64,000 nucleotides of DNA from Bdellovibrio reynosensis (GTDB lineage: Bacteria > Bdellovibrionota > Bdellovibrionia > Bdellovibrionales > Bdellovibrionaceae), in assembly GCF_022814725.1 (NCBI RefSeq), contig NZ_CP093442.1, forward strand, positions 310,001-374,000, in the 5' to 3' direction. Made by a program: the position numbers and the translations under genes. Positions 34,099-42,751 of this stretch are shown piece by piece; position 1 is the first letter of the stretch; each line of letters opens with the position of its first letter. A model generated the notes under the pieces. That model did not search any database. It was not told where the DNA came from and saw nothing but the letters and a program-made list of their open reading frames with translations.

Positions 34099-34605
34099 AT
34101 GTCATTAACGATTTTGGGAGTAGATCCTGGATCTCGCATTACTGGCTTTGGAGTCGTGCGAGTTGAAAATGGACGGATTGAGCATATCAATCATGGTGTG
34201 ATTGTGCTTGATGCGGATCAGGGGTTCCCTGTGCGTATGACAGAATTGGGTGAGGCTTTTCGTGAAGTCATGGAAAAGTACAAACCCCACCAAGTTGTTA
34301 TTGAAAAAATATTTTTAGGAAAAAACGCGGACAGTGCTTTTAAATTAGGGCATGCCCGTGGGGTTGTGATGTATGAAGCTGGGCGCGGTGGTGCTGCAGT
34401 TCATGAATACGCCACCCGAGTTGTTAAAAAAGGTGTCACAGGCACTGGCGGAGCTTCGAAGGAAGATGTTCAGGCGATTTTAAAAGCGATCTTGAATATC
34501 AAAGTTATCAATCGCATCGATGCTTCGGATGCTTTGGCTATGGCCTGCCACCACGCTTTTGAATTAAAGAAGAAATCCATTATTGAAAGAGCAGTTACGG
34601 TATGA
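34099..34605 (+). CDS. ruvC: Holliday junction resolvase RuvC
   Basis: Endonuclease that resolves Holliday junctions with RuvAB. 168 aa. Acidic active-site residues are in ILGVDPGS (Asp9), VVIEKIFLGKN and RIDASDALAMACHH, and the basic DNA-binding GHARG segment is present. Start at 34099 behind GAGGGG; the earlier in-frame codon at 34084 would include this site. The stop overlaps the ruvA start (ATGA), so ruvC-ruvA-ruvB is a coupled operon. Confidence 0.97.
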   Translation: MSLTILGVDPGSRITGFGVVRVENGRIEHINHGVIVLDADQGFPVRMTELGEAFREVMEKYKPHQVVIEKIFLGKNADSAFKLGHARGVVMYEAGRGGAAVHEYATRVVKKGVTGTGGASKEDVQAILKAILNIKVINRIDASDALAMACHHAFELKKKSIIERAVTV

Positions 34606-35183
34606 TCGGTTATTTACGCGGTAAAATTATTGAAGTTTCTAGCGACTCCGCTTTGTTGGATGTACAAGGTGTTGGTTATGAAGTTCATGCTTCTTCAAAC
34701 ACCTTGGTCGATCTGCAGTCTCTTTTAGGTAAAGATATTATCGTGTGGGTTCACACCCATGTGCGTGAAGATGCTTTAACTCTGTTTGGCTTTCATTCTA
34801 AAGATGAAAAAAATCTTTTCCTTTCGCTTTTAAAAGTGAATGGCGTTGGTCCGAAGATGGCGTTAAGCATTCTTTCTGGCGGCAGACCAAATCAAATCCA
34901 AGAAATGATCGAAGCGGGTAATGCAAAAGCCCTTTCTGGTTTACCAAAAGTGGGTAAGAAGACGGCTGAGCAGATTATTCTTACTTTAAAAGGCAAACTT
35001 GTTTCTATCGAAGAAACTGTGAAGTCGAAATCAGAAGCGCATACGCAGATCACCTCGGCGCTTTTGAATCTTGGTTATAAATCGCAAAACGTCGATCAGT
35101 TCGTGGCTTCATTGCCTACGGATATGAGCCTTGAAGAAGGTGTTCGCAAAGGCTTGCAAACATTATCTGGGAGCTTAGCATGA
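34602..35183 (+). CDS. ruvA: Holliday junction DNA helicase subunit RuvA
   Basis: Tetrameric protein that binds the four-way junction and loads RuvB. 193 aa with the N-terminal OB fold ([28 protein letters not shown]), two helix-hairpin-helix motifs ([25 protein letters not shown]) and a C-terminal domain III ([15 protein letters not shown]). Overlaps ruvC and ruvB by 4 bp on each side. Confidence 0.97.
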   Translation: MIGYLRGKIIEVSSDSALLDVQGVGYEVHASSNTLVDLQSLLGKDIIVWVHTHVREDALTLFGFHSKDEKNLFLSLLKVNGVGPKMALSILSGGRPNQIQEMIEAGNAKALSGLPKVGKKTAEQIILTLKGKLVSIEETVKSKSEAHTQITSALLNLGYKSQNVDQFVASLPTDMSLEEGVRKGLQTLSGSLA

Positions 35184-36169
35184 GTCGCATCCTAGAAGGT
35201 GATCCGGTTGAAGGCGAAAAGAGTTGGGAAAACGAACTGCGCCCGCAGAAGTTTGAAGACTTTCCTGGCCAAGATGACGTGAAGGAAAAGCTGAAAGTTT
35301 TTGTTGCGGCGGCAAAACACCGTGGCGAGGCTTTGGATCACGTTTTATTGTGTGGTCCTCCCGGTTTGGGTAAAACGACGTTATCAAAAATTATCGCGAA
35401 CGACATGGGCGCTGATATTCGTATGACGTCAGCTCCGGCCATTGATAAAAAAGGAGATTTGGCTGCGATCTTAACTTCGCTTAAGCCAAATTCAGTTTTA
35501 TTCATCGATGAAATCCATCGTTTAAGCCGCGTGGTTGAAGAATATCTTTATACGGCGATGGAAGATTATTACATCGATATCGTGACAGGCGAAGGCCTTG
35601 GTGCGCGATCGATGAAATTCCAACTAGCACCTTTTACCTTGATTGGTGCTACGACTCGCGCGGGATTATTAAATCCTCCATTCCGTGATCGTTTTGGAAT
35701 CGTTGAGCGTTTGCAGTTTTATGATCGCAGTGCGCTTCAACAAATTTTGATCAGATCTGGTGAAATTCTTAAAGTTAAAATGGATGCCGAAGGAGCCGAT
35801 GAGGTCGCTCGTCGTGCCCGCGGAACTCCGCGTGTGGCGAATAGACTTTTAAAGCGTGTGCGTGATTATGCACAAGTTAAAGGAAATGGAACTGTCTCTC
35901 GAGATATTGCGATTTATGCTCTAGATCAGCTGGGTGTGGATCAATTCGGTTTAGATCTTATGGATCGTCGTATTTTGAGTCTGATCCAAGAAAAATATAA
36001 CGGCGGCCCTGTCGGTATTGATACAATGGCAGCGGCACTCAGTGAAGAGCGCGATACTTTGGAAGAAGTGTATGAACCCTTCTTAATTCAAGAAGGTTTC
36101 ATCCAAAAAACACCGCGCGGACGTGTGATTACAGAGTACGCGAAAAAATCCATTATGACGGAGATATAA
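35180..36169 (+). CDS. ruvB: Holliday junction DNA helicase motor RuvB
   Basis: AAA+ branch-migration motor, 329 aa. Walker [10 protein letters not shown], Walker [11 protein letters not shown], sensor 1 [10 protein letters not shown], and the arginine-finger region [11 protein letters not shown]. The C-terminal winged helix ends [16 protein letters not shown]. The start overlaps the ruvA stop. Confidence 0.98.
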   Translation: MSRILEGDPVEGEKSWENELRPQKFEDFPGQDDVKEKLKVFVAAAKHRGEALDHVLLCGPPGLGKTTLSKIIANDMGADIRMTSAPAIDKKGDLAAILTSLKPNSVLFIDEIHRLSRVVEEYLYTAMEDYYIDIVTGEGLGARSMKFQLAPFTLIGATTRAGLLNPPFRDRFGIVERLQFYDRSALQQILIRSGEILKVKMDAEGADEVARRARGTPRVANRLLKRVRDYAQVKGNGTVSRDIAIYALDQLGVDQFGLDLMDRRILSLIQEKYNGGPVGIDTMAAALSEERDTLEEVYEPFLIQEGFIQKTPRGRVITEYAKKSIMTEI

Positions 36170-36171
36170 AT

Positions 36172-37176
36172 ATGGCTTCTAGAAATCCCTTGATTGTCGA
36201 AGTGACGAGAGGGGCCGTGGTTGAAAGTTCCCATCAAGTAATCGGTGTGGTTGTTGATGAAACTGGCGCTACAAAAAATTTCTGGGGGCAGCCGGCCTTT
36301 TTAACTTACCCTCGCAGCGGTATCAAAATGCTGCAAGCGATTCCGTTCGTGGAATCAGGTGCTGTTGATAAATTTGGTTTGTCCGATAAACACATCGCTT
36401 TGGCATGTGCTTCCCACAAAGCTGAAAAAGATCATTTAACTGCTTTGACTGAGTGGATGGATAAGACGGGCATTAAAGAAAGCAATTTCATCTGCGGGCC
36501 CCATCTACCTTACGATGAAAATGCCGCCCACGAAATGCTTCGTAAAAATCAAAAGCCCACAGTGCTTTGTAACAACTGTGCAGGAAAACATTCGGCAATT
36601 ATGTCAACATGCTTGCACTTAGGTGAAGACATCGCAGGCTATGATAAGTTTGATCATCCCGCGCAAAAACGTCTGCGTAAAATTCTGACTGAAACAATGA
36701 AAGTGGATCACTCCAAAGTCGTTTACGCGAGTGATGGTTGTGGCATTCCAACATATGCGGTGACTGTTCAGCAGATGGCGGTTGGTATGTCGACTTTCAT
36801 TAATCCGAAAGAAACACCAGCTCGCAAATTGGCCGTGGATAGGATTATCCGGGCGGTCAGTGCTCAACCGTTTTACCTGGCGGGCAGTGACCATTTTGTC
36901 ACAAGTGTGATTGAAAAGACACAAGGTCGCGCCATCATCAAAGGTGGGGCCGAAGGAATTTACTGTGGTTTTTTAACCGATAAGAAGCTGGCATTCGCAG
37001 TGAAGGCTTCTGACGGTGGAGCTAGAGCTGCTCAAGTCGCAACAGCGGCGATTTTATTAAATTACGGAGGCCTGAATGCTGACGAATTTAAGGCTTTATC
37101 AAAACACACTCAACCCACTGTCACAAACTGGCGCGGCGATGTCGTCGGGCAAATCCGCATTGCGAAGGGCACCTAG
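36172..37176 (+). CDS. Rhizobium-type L-asparaginase (asparaginase II family)
   Basis: 334 aa. Hydrolyses asparagine to aspartate and ammonia; belongs to the class 3 family typified by the Rhizobium etli inducible enzyme, unrelated to E. coli AnsA/AnsB. Visible hallmarks are YPRSGIKMLQ with the SxxK catalytic pair and LCNNCAGKHSAIM with the Cys/Lys zinc-site segment. GLSDKHIALACASHKAE and YASDGCGIPTYAV are also typical. Starts 2 bp after ruvB with GGAG upstream, so it is in the ruvCAB transcript. No signal peptide: cytoplasmic. It may use prey-derived asparagine (inference). Confidence 0.9.
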   Translation: MASRNPLIVEVTRGAVVESSHQVIGVVVDETGATKNFWGQPAFLTYPRSGIKMLQAIPFVESGAVDKFGLSDKHIALACASHKAEKDHLTALTEWMDKTGIKESNFICGPHLPYDENAAHEMLRKNQKPTVLCNNCAGKHSAIMSTCLHLGEDIAGYDKFDHPAQKRLRKILTETMKVDHSKVVYASDGCGIPTYAVTVQQMAVGMSTFINPKETPARKLAVDRIIRAVSAQPFYLAGSDHFVTSVIEKTQGRAIIKGGAEGIYCGFLTDKKLAFAVKASDGGARAAQVATAAILLNYGGLNADEFKALSKHTQPTVTNWRGDVVGQIRIAKGT

Positions 37177-37197
37177 TTACGGTAAAGTCTAACTAGT

Positions 37198-38106
37198 ATG
37201 TTTTTACAAAAAACGATTCGCAAAAGAACAGTCGTTAACGGTGTTGGTATTCACTCTGGTGATGCTTGCACCCTTACATTTCGTCCTGCGCCGCCTGATA
37301 CAGGTGTCTATTTCATTCGCAGCGATTTGCCGGGAAAACCTTTTTTAAAAGTCACTGCACGTAATGTTCAGGCGACTTCACATCAAACGACTATTGGTGG
37401 CGGCGAGTTTTCTGTAGCTACCATTGAACACTGTCTTTCTGCTTTGTCGGCTTTAAGAATTGATAACTTATTTATCGAACTTGATGGGCCTGAAATTCCA
37501 ATTTGTGATGGCAGTGCAGGGGATTTCCTTAAAGCACTTTTAGCAGTAGGAATTGTTGAGCAAGATCAACCTCGTAAGTATTGCTATATCACTGAACCCA
37601 TTTATTTTAGTGAGGGTGAAAAGCACGCTTACGTAGTTCCTTACCATGGACTTCGTTTGACGGTGACGATTGATTTCCCTCATCCAAAAATCGGGAAGCA
37701 GACAATTGATCTTGATATCAATGAACAGTCGTTCACTCGGGATATCGCGGGCGCTAGAACTTTTGGTTTCTTAAAAGACGTTGAAGCACTAAAGGCGCGC
37801 GGCCTAGCAAAAGGCGGAAGCCTAGATAACTGCATCGTTCTTGATAACGAAAACATCGTAAATCCAGAAGGCTTGCGTTGGGCTGACGAATTCGTTCGCC
37901 ACAAATGCCTAGATGCACTTGGTGACCTCGTCACTCTCGAAATGCCCCTAATGGGTCACGTGGTTCTTTATAAAGCCGGCCATGACGTTATGAACAAGCT
38001 TGTTAAGAAAATCTGGGATAGCGGTTCTAGCTATCGTCACGTTGAACTTGGTGCGGATATTAGCGAAGAAGTTCAGCGCTACACCGGATGGACTGTTCCT
38101 CAATAA
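37198..38106 (+). CDS. lpxC: UDP-3-O-acyl-N-acetylglucosamine deacetylase
   Basis: First committed enzyme of lipid A synthesis; zinc amidase of 302 aa. Ligands His78 (TIEHCLSAL), His235 and Asp239 (RHKCLDALGD) and catalytic His262 (KAGHDV) sit where E. coli has His79, His238, Asp242 and His265. Its presence shows that the organism makes LPS. It follows the asparaginase gene after 21 bp. Family B repeat 2 begins 24 bp after the stop. Confidence 0.97.
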   Translation: MFLQKTIRKRTVVNGVGIHSGDACTLTFRPAPPDTGVYFIRSDLPGKPFLKVTARNVQATSHQTTIGGGEFSVATIEHCLSALSALRIDNLFIELDGPEIPICDGSAGDFLKALLAVGIVEQDQPRKYCYITEPIYFSEGEKHAYVVPYHGLRLTVTIDFPHPKIGKQTIDLDINEQSFTRDIAGARTFGFLKDVEALKARGLAKGGSLDNCIVLDNENIVNPEGLRWADEFVRHKCLDALGDLVTLEMPLMGHVVLYKAGHDVMNKLVKKIWDSGSSYRHVELGADISEEVQRYTGWTVPQ

Positions 38107-38130
38107 CTTCGGTCATCTTTAAACACGCGG

Positions 38131-38291
38131 GATTTGGAATTTTAGCAGGGAGCCTTTGGGTTCCTTCTCTACAGCGGCACGCCATCCGGGCTCAGTTGCC
38201 GCTGCAGCTATGCTGCAGTTCGCGCCATCGTGGCGCCGGCAAAGGCCGCTTTCGGAAGGAGCCCAAAGGCTCCCTGCTAAAATTCCAAATC
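38131..38291. repeat. Family B structured palindromic element, copy 2
   Basis: Outer arms form a 30-bp perfect inverted repeat starting GATTTGGAATTTTAGCAGGG. Core: GGCTCAGTTGCCG, hairpin CTGCAGC-TAT-GCTGCAG, TTCGC, hairpin GCGCCA-TCG-TGGCGC, then CGGCAAAGG. The TTGCCG/CGGCAA stem encloses the two hairpins, giving a cloverleaf-like fold. It lies just downstream of lpxC and could end that transcript. Confidence 0.92.
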
Positions 38292-38428
38292 TGGTGTTAA
38301 CGTCGACTAAATGATTTCGGACCACTGCGCTTTTGACTCAATTCTTATTCTAAATTGCAGAGATTTAAACAGCCTTAGCTGAGCCAATCAGTTATTCAAA
38401 AATCTGTTCTAATTCATTGGGAGGAATT

Positions 38429-38866
38429 ATGAGAACAGTGGTTTTGATTCTGGCTATGTTGGTTGGTTCACTTAAAGCATTCGGTACTGTGGATGCTCAT
38501 ACGCGTGTGTACCTCGTTGTTAAAGATATACAGACTGAGGAATTCTTTATTGAGCGTGCACCTATCATCGGGTGTTATGGGTTGGCTCGTGGGCCGCAGC
38601 TTGCGCAGTTCACTGCTGAATACAAAGTGAATGCGAATGTGGGGTGTGGTGATCAGTTTGTTCAGGAAAATATTAATTATCTCACTTGCGCAAAAGTGGT
38701 TTCGTCTGTTGAAAGTCCTGACTACTTAAGTTTTTCAGAAATCACTCTAGACATCACCGGCTGTCCAGAGAAGAACAGCTCTATTTTCAGAAGCATCATT
38801 CGCCGTGCAGCTCGCCTCAACTTCCCGCTAAATCGGGGCTCAGTAAAAGTAAAATTCATCCGCTAA
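38429..38866 (+). CDS. Small secreted protein, unknown
   Basis: 145 aa with a signal peptide (MRTVVLILAMLVGSLKAFG). The mature domain of about 125 residues has four cysteines (IIGCYGL, NVGCGDQF, YLTCAKVV, TGCPEK), probably two disulfides. No known family. ATG 38429 follows GGGAGG at ideal distance; the GTG-type start 12 bp earlier is rejected. It is a monocistronic unit between family B repeat 2 and the hairpin at 38872. Confidence 0.75.
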   Translation: MRTVVLILAMLVGSLKAFGTVDAHTRVYLVVKDIQTEEFFIERAPIIGCYGLARGPQLAQFTAEYKVNANVGCGDQFVQENINYLTCAKVVSSVESPDYLSFSEITLDITGCPEKNSSIFRSIIRRAARLNFPLNRGSVKVKFIR

Positions 38867-38871
38867 TTCCG

Positions 38872-38948
38872 AAGGTGCCTGCTTCTTTTTTGGGTCTACG
38901 GTGCGTTTAACGCAGTATGGGCCTAAAAAAGAAGCAGGCACCTTTTTT
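38872..38948. repeat. Long hairpin with REP-like arms (terminator)
   Basis: A 20-bp perfect inverted repeat, AAGGTGCCTGCTTCTTTTTT and its complement, around a small inner stem TGCG-TTTAA-CGCA, followed by TTTTTT. It probably ends the secreted-protein transcript. The AAGGTGCCTG end resembles the outer sequence of some REP elements in other bacteria, but no second copy is in this window. Confidence 0.7.
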
Positions 38949-39082
38949 CAATTCTTAGGCCCATTTTGCGCCTACCTGGGGTGGGCTTGGGGTGCCAGAT
39001 CGTTGTTATTTTAGTTGATAGAACAAAAGTTCTGGCTCGGTAGTTGCTACGTGTTTCGGATACTAATCCGGAGACGTTTGTT

Positions 39083-40765
39083 ATGAAACTATTAGGTATG
39101 CTCTCGTTGCTGACGGTTTTTTCTGCCTTGGGGCCTTCTATGGCTCTTGCGGGGCCCAAAGATTGGAAGATTACTCAGCCGGTCTGGACTGACTTCCATG
39201 AACAGCAGTTCGGTGAATTCGTCACTCGCATTGGTGAGGCCGTAGAGTCCCGGGCCTGTGATAAAGTCGATACCTGCCTTAAAAGTGCCTATAACCCTTA
39301 TTATTCTACAGATCCCCAAGGTCTAAAATATTACGCCGACTGTGCTGATTTGCCCTACTATCTGCGCGGTTACTTTGCTTGGAAAAACGGCCTTCCTTTT
39401 TCTATCGTTAGTGAAGTGAAAGCGGTTGAAGAACCCGTTCTTGTTAATCTTGATTTTTTTAATAAACAAAACAAAGACGTTCGTTATTCTAATAAAGGTA
39501 ACTACGTCACAAAACGTTATGATGTTTTAGTTAAAAACAGAGTCGTTAAAAACACCTACCCCGACGCCGTGGACATTCTTAACAACGTGATCCCGGGTCT
39601 AACGTTTTCAGCTTCATTCCGCATGATGGGGGCTGATGAATCACCGCTCATGAGTGACTTCTATCCTGCAAGTATCAACCGCAATGGTATCCGTCCTGGT
39701 ACCGTGATCTATGATCCAAACGGTCACGTGGCGATCATCTATAAGGTGGCTGATGACGGGCGCATTTATTATATCGATGCTCATCCAGATAACTCGCTGA
39801 CTATGGGGATGTTCTCTCCGAAGTTTGTTCGCTCTAATCCGGGGCAGGGTGCGGGATTTAAAAATTTCCGTCCTTTGGCTTTAGTTGATGCGAAACAAGA
39901 CATGTTCGGTAACGGTTTTTCTGGGGGTAAAATTGTTCCAGCGTTTAACTATCAATTAGCGAATCTGGGTACCGAGCAGTTCTATGGAACTCATCCAGAT
40001 CCAGGTGGTTCTTGGTCAAAAGGAAAGTTCGTTATCAATAATCAAACTGTCAGCTTTTATGACTACGTTCGTATGAGTTTGATGGATGGTGATATCCACA
40101 TCAATCCGTTAGAGGACATGGCCCATATCGTAGACGATATTTGCGTAAGCTTAAAAGACCGCGTTGCTGCGGTTGAGGCGGCTCGCACTTCAGGCGTTTA
40201 TTTAAAACCTCACCCAGAACGTTTACCTATTAACATCTTCGGTACAGAAGGGGAGTGGGAAAACTACGCAACTCCTTCCCGTGATGCGCGTTTAAAAGTG
40301 GCGTTCATGGATTTGCTTGCGACCACAAAATCAAATATTGAACGTTATAAAAAACGGGACCCAGCCATCCGTTATTCTGGCGGCAACTTAGCAGCTGATC
40401 TTTTTAACGTTTATAAAGAAAGAGCCTTAGCATGTGAGTTCACTTACACGACGACAAACAATAAAGTCGTAAGAATGCACTTAGAAGCTGCTCGACAAAG
40501 AGTTTTCAACATGAGTTTTGATCCATACCACTGTATCGAACTTCGTTGGGGCGCGCGTCTTCCGCAAGAATTAGCGGCATGTACTGATGATGCTAATAAG
40601 CGTTTATGGTATGAAAACGAAAAATATCTTAGAAACCAACACGAGCGTAAATACGACGTAAGAATGGACTACACAGTCCACGAATTAGCGCAGCCTATTC
40701 AAGGTGTAGGAGTGGCTACTCCTCCAGATATCGATATCGTTGGGTTCTTGAAATCTCAAATGTAA
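39083..40765 (+). CDS. Exported protein, candidate Cys/His hydrolase (twin 1)
   Basis: 560 aa with a signal peptide (MKLLGMLSLLTVFSALGPSMALA). No recognised family. The N-terminal third has ADCADLPYYLRGYFAWKNGLP with Cys87 at the start of a helix. Later come YDPNGHVAIIYKVADDGRIYYIDAHPDN (His215, Asp232) and GAGFKNFRPL. A Cys-helix followed by a GHVA strand and an acidic or amide residue is the layout of NlpC/P60-like papain-fold peptidases. The C-terminal ~300 residues are helical with paired cysteines. Wall or prey-peptidoglycan action is inference. Start behind GGAG. Convergent with its near-twin. Confidence 0.8.
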   Translation: MKLLGMLSLLTVFSALGPSMALAGPKDWKITQPVWTDFHEQQFGEFVTRIGEAVESRACDKVDTCLKSAYNPYYSTDPQGLKYYADCADLPYYLRGYFAWKNGLPFSIVSEVKAVEEPVLVNLDFFNKQNKDVRYSNKGNYVTKRYDVLVKNRVVKNTYPDAVDILNNVIPGLTFSASFRMMGADESPLMSDFYPASINRNGIRPGTVIYDPNGHVAIIYKVADDGRIYYIDAHPDNSLTMGMFSPKFVRSNPGQGAGFKNFRPLALVDAKQDMFGNGFSGGKIVPAFNYQLANLGTEQFYGTHPDPGGSWSKGKFVINNQTVSFYDYVRMSLMDGDIHINPLEDMAHIVDDICVSLKDRVAAVEAARTSGVYLKPHPERLPINIFGTEGEWENYATPSRDARLKVAFMDLLATTKSNIERYKKRDPAIRYSGGNLAADLFNVYKERALACEFTYTTTNNKVVRMHLEAARQRVFNMSFDPYHCIELRWGARLPQELAACTDDANKRLWYENEKYLRNQHERKYDVRMDYTVHELAQPIQGVGVATPPDIDIVGFLKSQM

Positions 40766-40770
40766 GCAAA

Positions 40771-40795
40771 GTAGGCTCTCTAAACGGGAGCCTAC
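40771..40795. terminator. Hairpin between the convergent twin genes
   Basis: Eight-bp stem GTAGGCTC/GAGCCTAC with a 9-nt loop, overlapping the stop codon of the minus-strand twin. No clear T-run, so termination strength is uncertain. Confidence 0.6.
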
Positions 40796-42474
40796 ATCCA
40801 ATCAATCTGCTGGCGTAGATACGATAGAACATCTACGTCTGGCGCTGTCTCAAGTCCCACCCCTGGGATTGGATTAGCTAATTCTTCTAAAGTATAATCC
40901 ATGCGCACATCAAATCTTCGTTCCGGCTGATTGCGCAGGTACTTTTCATTTTCATACCAAGCACGTTTGTTTGCATCATCCGAACAAGATGCTAATTCTT
41001 CAGCGCTGGCGGCTCCCCAGCGAAGTTCGATGCAATGATAGGGATCAAAGCTCATAGCGAAAATTCTTTGGCGAACATCTTCAAGATTTAAAGTGATCGA
41101 GCGATTGTCCGTCGTTGTGTAAGTGATCTGACAAGCTTGAGACTTTTCTAAATAAATATTCAGCAAATCTCCGGCAAGGTTAGTGCCTTCGTATCTGATA
41201 ACAGAGTCTTTGTTCTTATAGCGTTCGATATTTGAAACCGTATTCGCTAATAAATCCACGAAAGCCACTTTTAAGCGAGCATCGCGGGAAGGGGTCGCAT
41301 AGGTTTCCCATTCGCCTTGAGTTCCATAAATATTTTCAGGCAATTTTTCCGGATGTGGTTTTAGATAAATGCCTTCTGCACGGGCCGTGTCCACTGAATT
41401 CACGCGATCCTTAACGCTGATACAAATATCATCAACGATGTGGTTCATGTCTTCAATCGGATCGATATGCAGTTCACCGACAGTTAATTTCATTCGCACG
41501 TAATCATAAAAGTTCACGTTGCGACCTAAGATGCTGAATTTTCCTTTAGCCCAATCGCCGCCAGGATCTGGATTGGTTCCATAGAATTGTTCAATCCCCA
41601 TGTTGTGTACTTGGTGGTTAAAAGCAGGAACGATTTTTCCTCCAGCCCAGCCGTCGCCCGCAACATCAGGAACTGCGTCAACAAGGGCTAACGGACGGAA
41701 GTTTTTAAATCCAGCACCTTGCCCTGGGGCCGAACGCACAAACTTTGGCGAAAACATTCCCATCGTAAGCGAGTTATCAGGATGCGCATCAATGTAATAA
41801 ACTCTTCCATCATCAGCCACGCGATAAACGATAGCGACGTGACCGTTGGGATCATAGATGACAGTGCCGGGGCGAATGCCGGTGCGATCTAATCTAGCAG
41901 GATAAAAGTCACTCATTAGGCCCGTATCATCTGTTCCCATCATGCGATAGGTAGCTGAAAACGTAAGACCTGGAATGGTGTAGTTAAGAACCCGTACTGC
42001 ATTTGGATAAACATTAGTTAAATCCGGTTGAACTTTTACTAAAGCTTCATAGCGGCTAAGCACATAGTTACCATGTGGGGAATAACGAACGTCTTTGCTA
42101 GGCTTCAAAGGACCCACCGGGCCCTCGATGGGTTTTACTTGGTTGACCATCGAAAATGGCAAACCGTTTTTCCACGCGAAATAGCCGCGCAAGTAATAAG
42201 GAAGATCTGCGCAGTCAGCGTAATATTTTAAGCCCGCAGGATCAGTCGGATAGTAAGGATTCACATCGCTTTTTAAACAGGTATCAACGCGAGAACATTT
42301 GCGCGCTTCAACCGCTTCGCCAAGTCGGACGATAAATTCACCGAAAAGTTGTTCGTGGGTTTCAGTCCAAACCGGTTGCGTGATGCGCCAATCCCGTGCA
42401 TCAGCGGCAAAGCTTCCCGTTGCCGTTCCAAGAATTGAAAAAGCCGTCAGCAGTGAAAACAAATGTAATTTCAT
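40792..42474 (-). CDS. Exported protein, candidate Cys/His hydrolase (twin 2)
   Basis: 560 aa, the same length as the convergent gene at 39083-40765 and alike over its full length, so the two arose by an inverted duplication. Signal peptide MKLHLFSLLTAFSILGTATGSFA. The putative active-site set is kept: Cys88 (ADCADLPYYL), His212 (PNGHVAIVY) and Asp229 (YYIDAHPDN). The segment after the Cys block is shorter and different (QVKPIEGPVGPLKPSKDV versus EVKAVEEPVLVNLDFFNKQNKDV). Conservation of these residues in both copies supports a catalytic role; the substrate is unknown. Confidence 0.8.
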   Translation of the reverse strand: MKLHLFSLLTAFSILGTATGSFAADARDWRITQPVWTETHEQLFGEFIVRLGEAVEARKCSRVDTCLKSDVNPYYPTDPAGLKYYADCADLPYYLRGYFAWKNGLPFSMVNQVKPIEGPVGPLKPSKDVRYSPHGNYVLSRYEALVKVQPDLTNVYPNAVRVLNYTIPGLTFSATYRMMGTDDTGLMSDFYPARLDRTGIRPGTVIYDPNGHVAIVYRVADDGRVYYIDAHPDNSLTMGMFSPKFVRSAPGQGAGFKNFRPLALVDAVPDVAGDGWAGGKIVPAFNHQVHNMGIEQFYGTNPDPGGDWAKGKFSILGRNVNFYDYVRMKLTVGELHIDPIEDMNHIVDDICISVKDRVNSVDTARAEGIYLKPHPEKLPENIYGTQGEWETYATPSRDARLKVAFVDLLANTVSNIERYKNKDSVIRYEGTNLAGDLLNIYLEKSQACQITYTTTDNRSITLNLEDVRQRIFAMSFDPYHCIELRWGAASAEELASCSDDANKRAWYENEKYLRNQPERRFDVRMDYTLEELANPIPGVGLETAPDVDVLSYLRQQIDWM

Positions 42475-42751
42475 AAATTGAATTCCTCTAGATGCATAGC
42501 CACTCTACTGTGCCATTTTTTAAGGCATTTATTTGAATTAAATAGGTTTTCGCGGGGCCTAGGTCATAAAAATCGCGAAAAACGGACCTTTTTATGAGGG
42601 AACTTATTTTCGTCGAGGGGTCACCTAGGTGCTGATTAGGTGCGCTATAGTTCGAGGAATCTTTTACTTTTATTACTGATCTGGCATAGTCCGGGAGTCA
42701 TCAAAAATCAGATAAATAATAGGGAGTTCTTTACCCCCTACAGGAGTGAAA

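Noticed and set aside
33780-34166. 128-codon ORF across family A repeat 2 into ruvC
   Set aside because: It uses the repeat as coding sequence and overlaps ruvC in a different frame.
38088-38325. Frames on both strands across family B repeat 2
   Set aside because: They overlap the end of lpxC and the palindrome and have no ribosome site.
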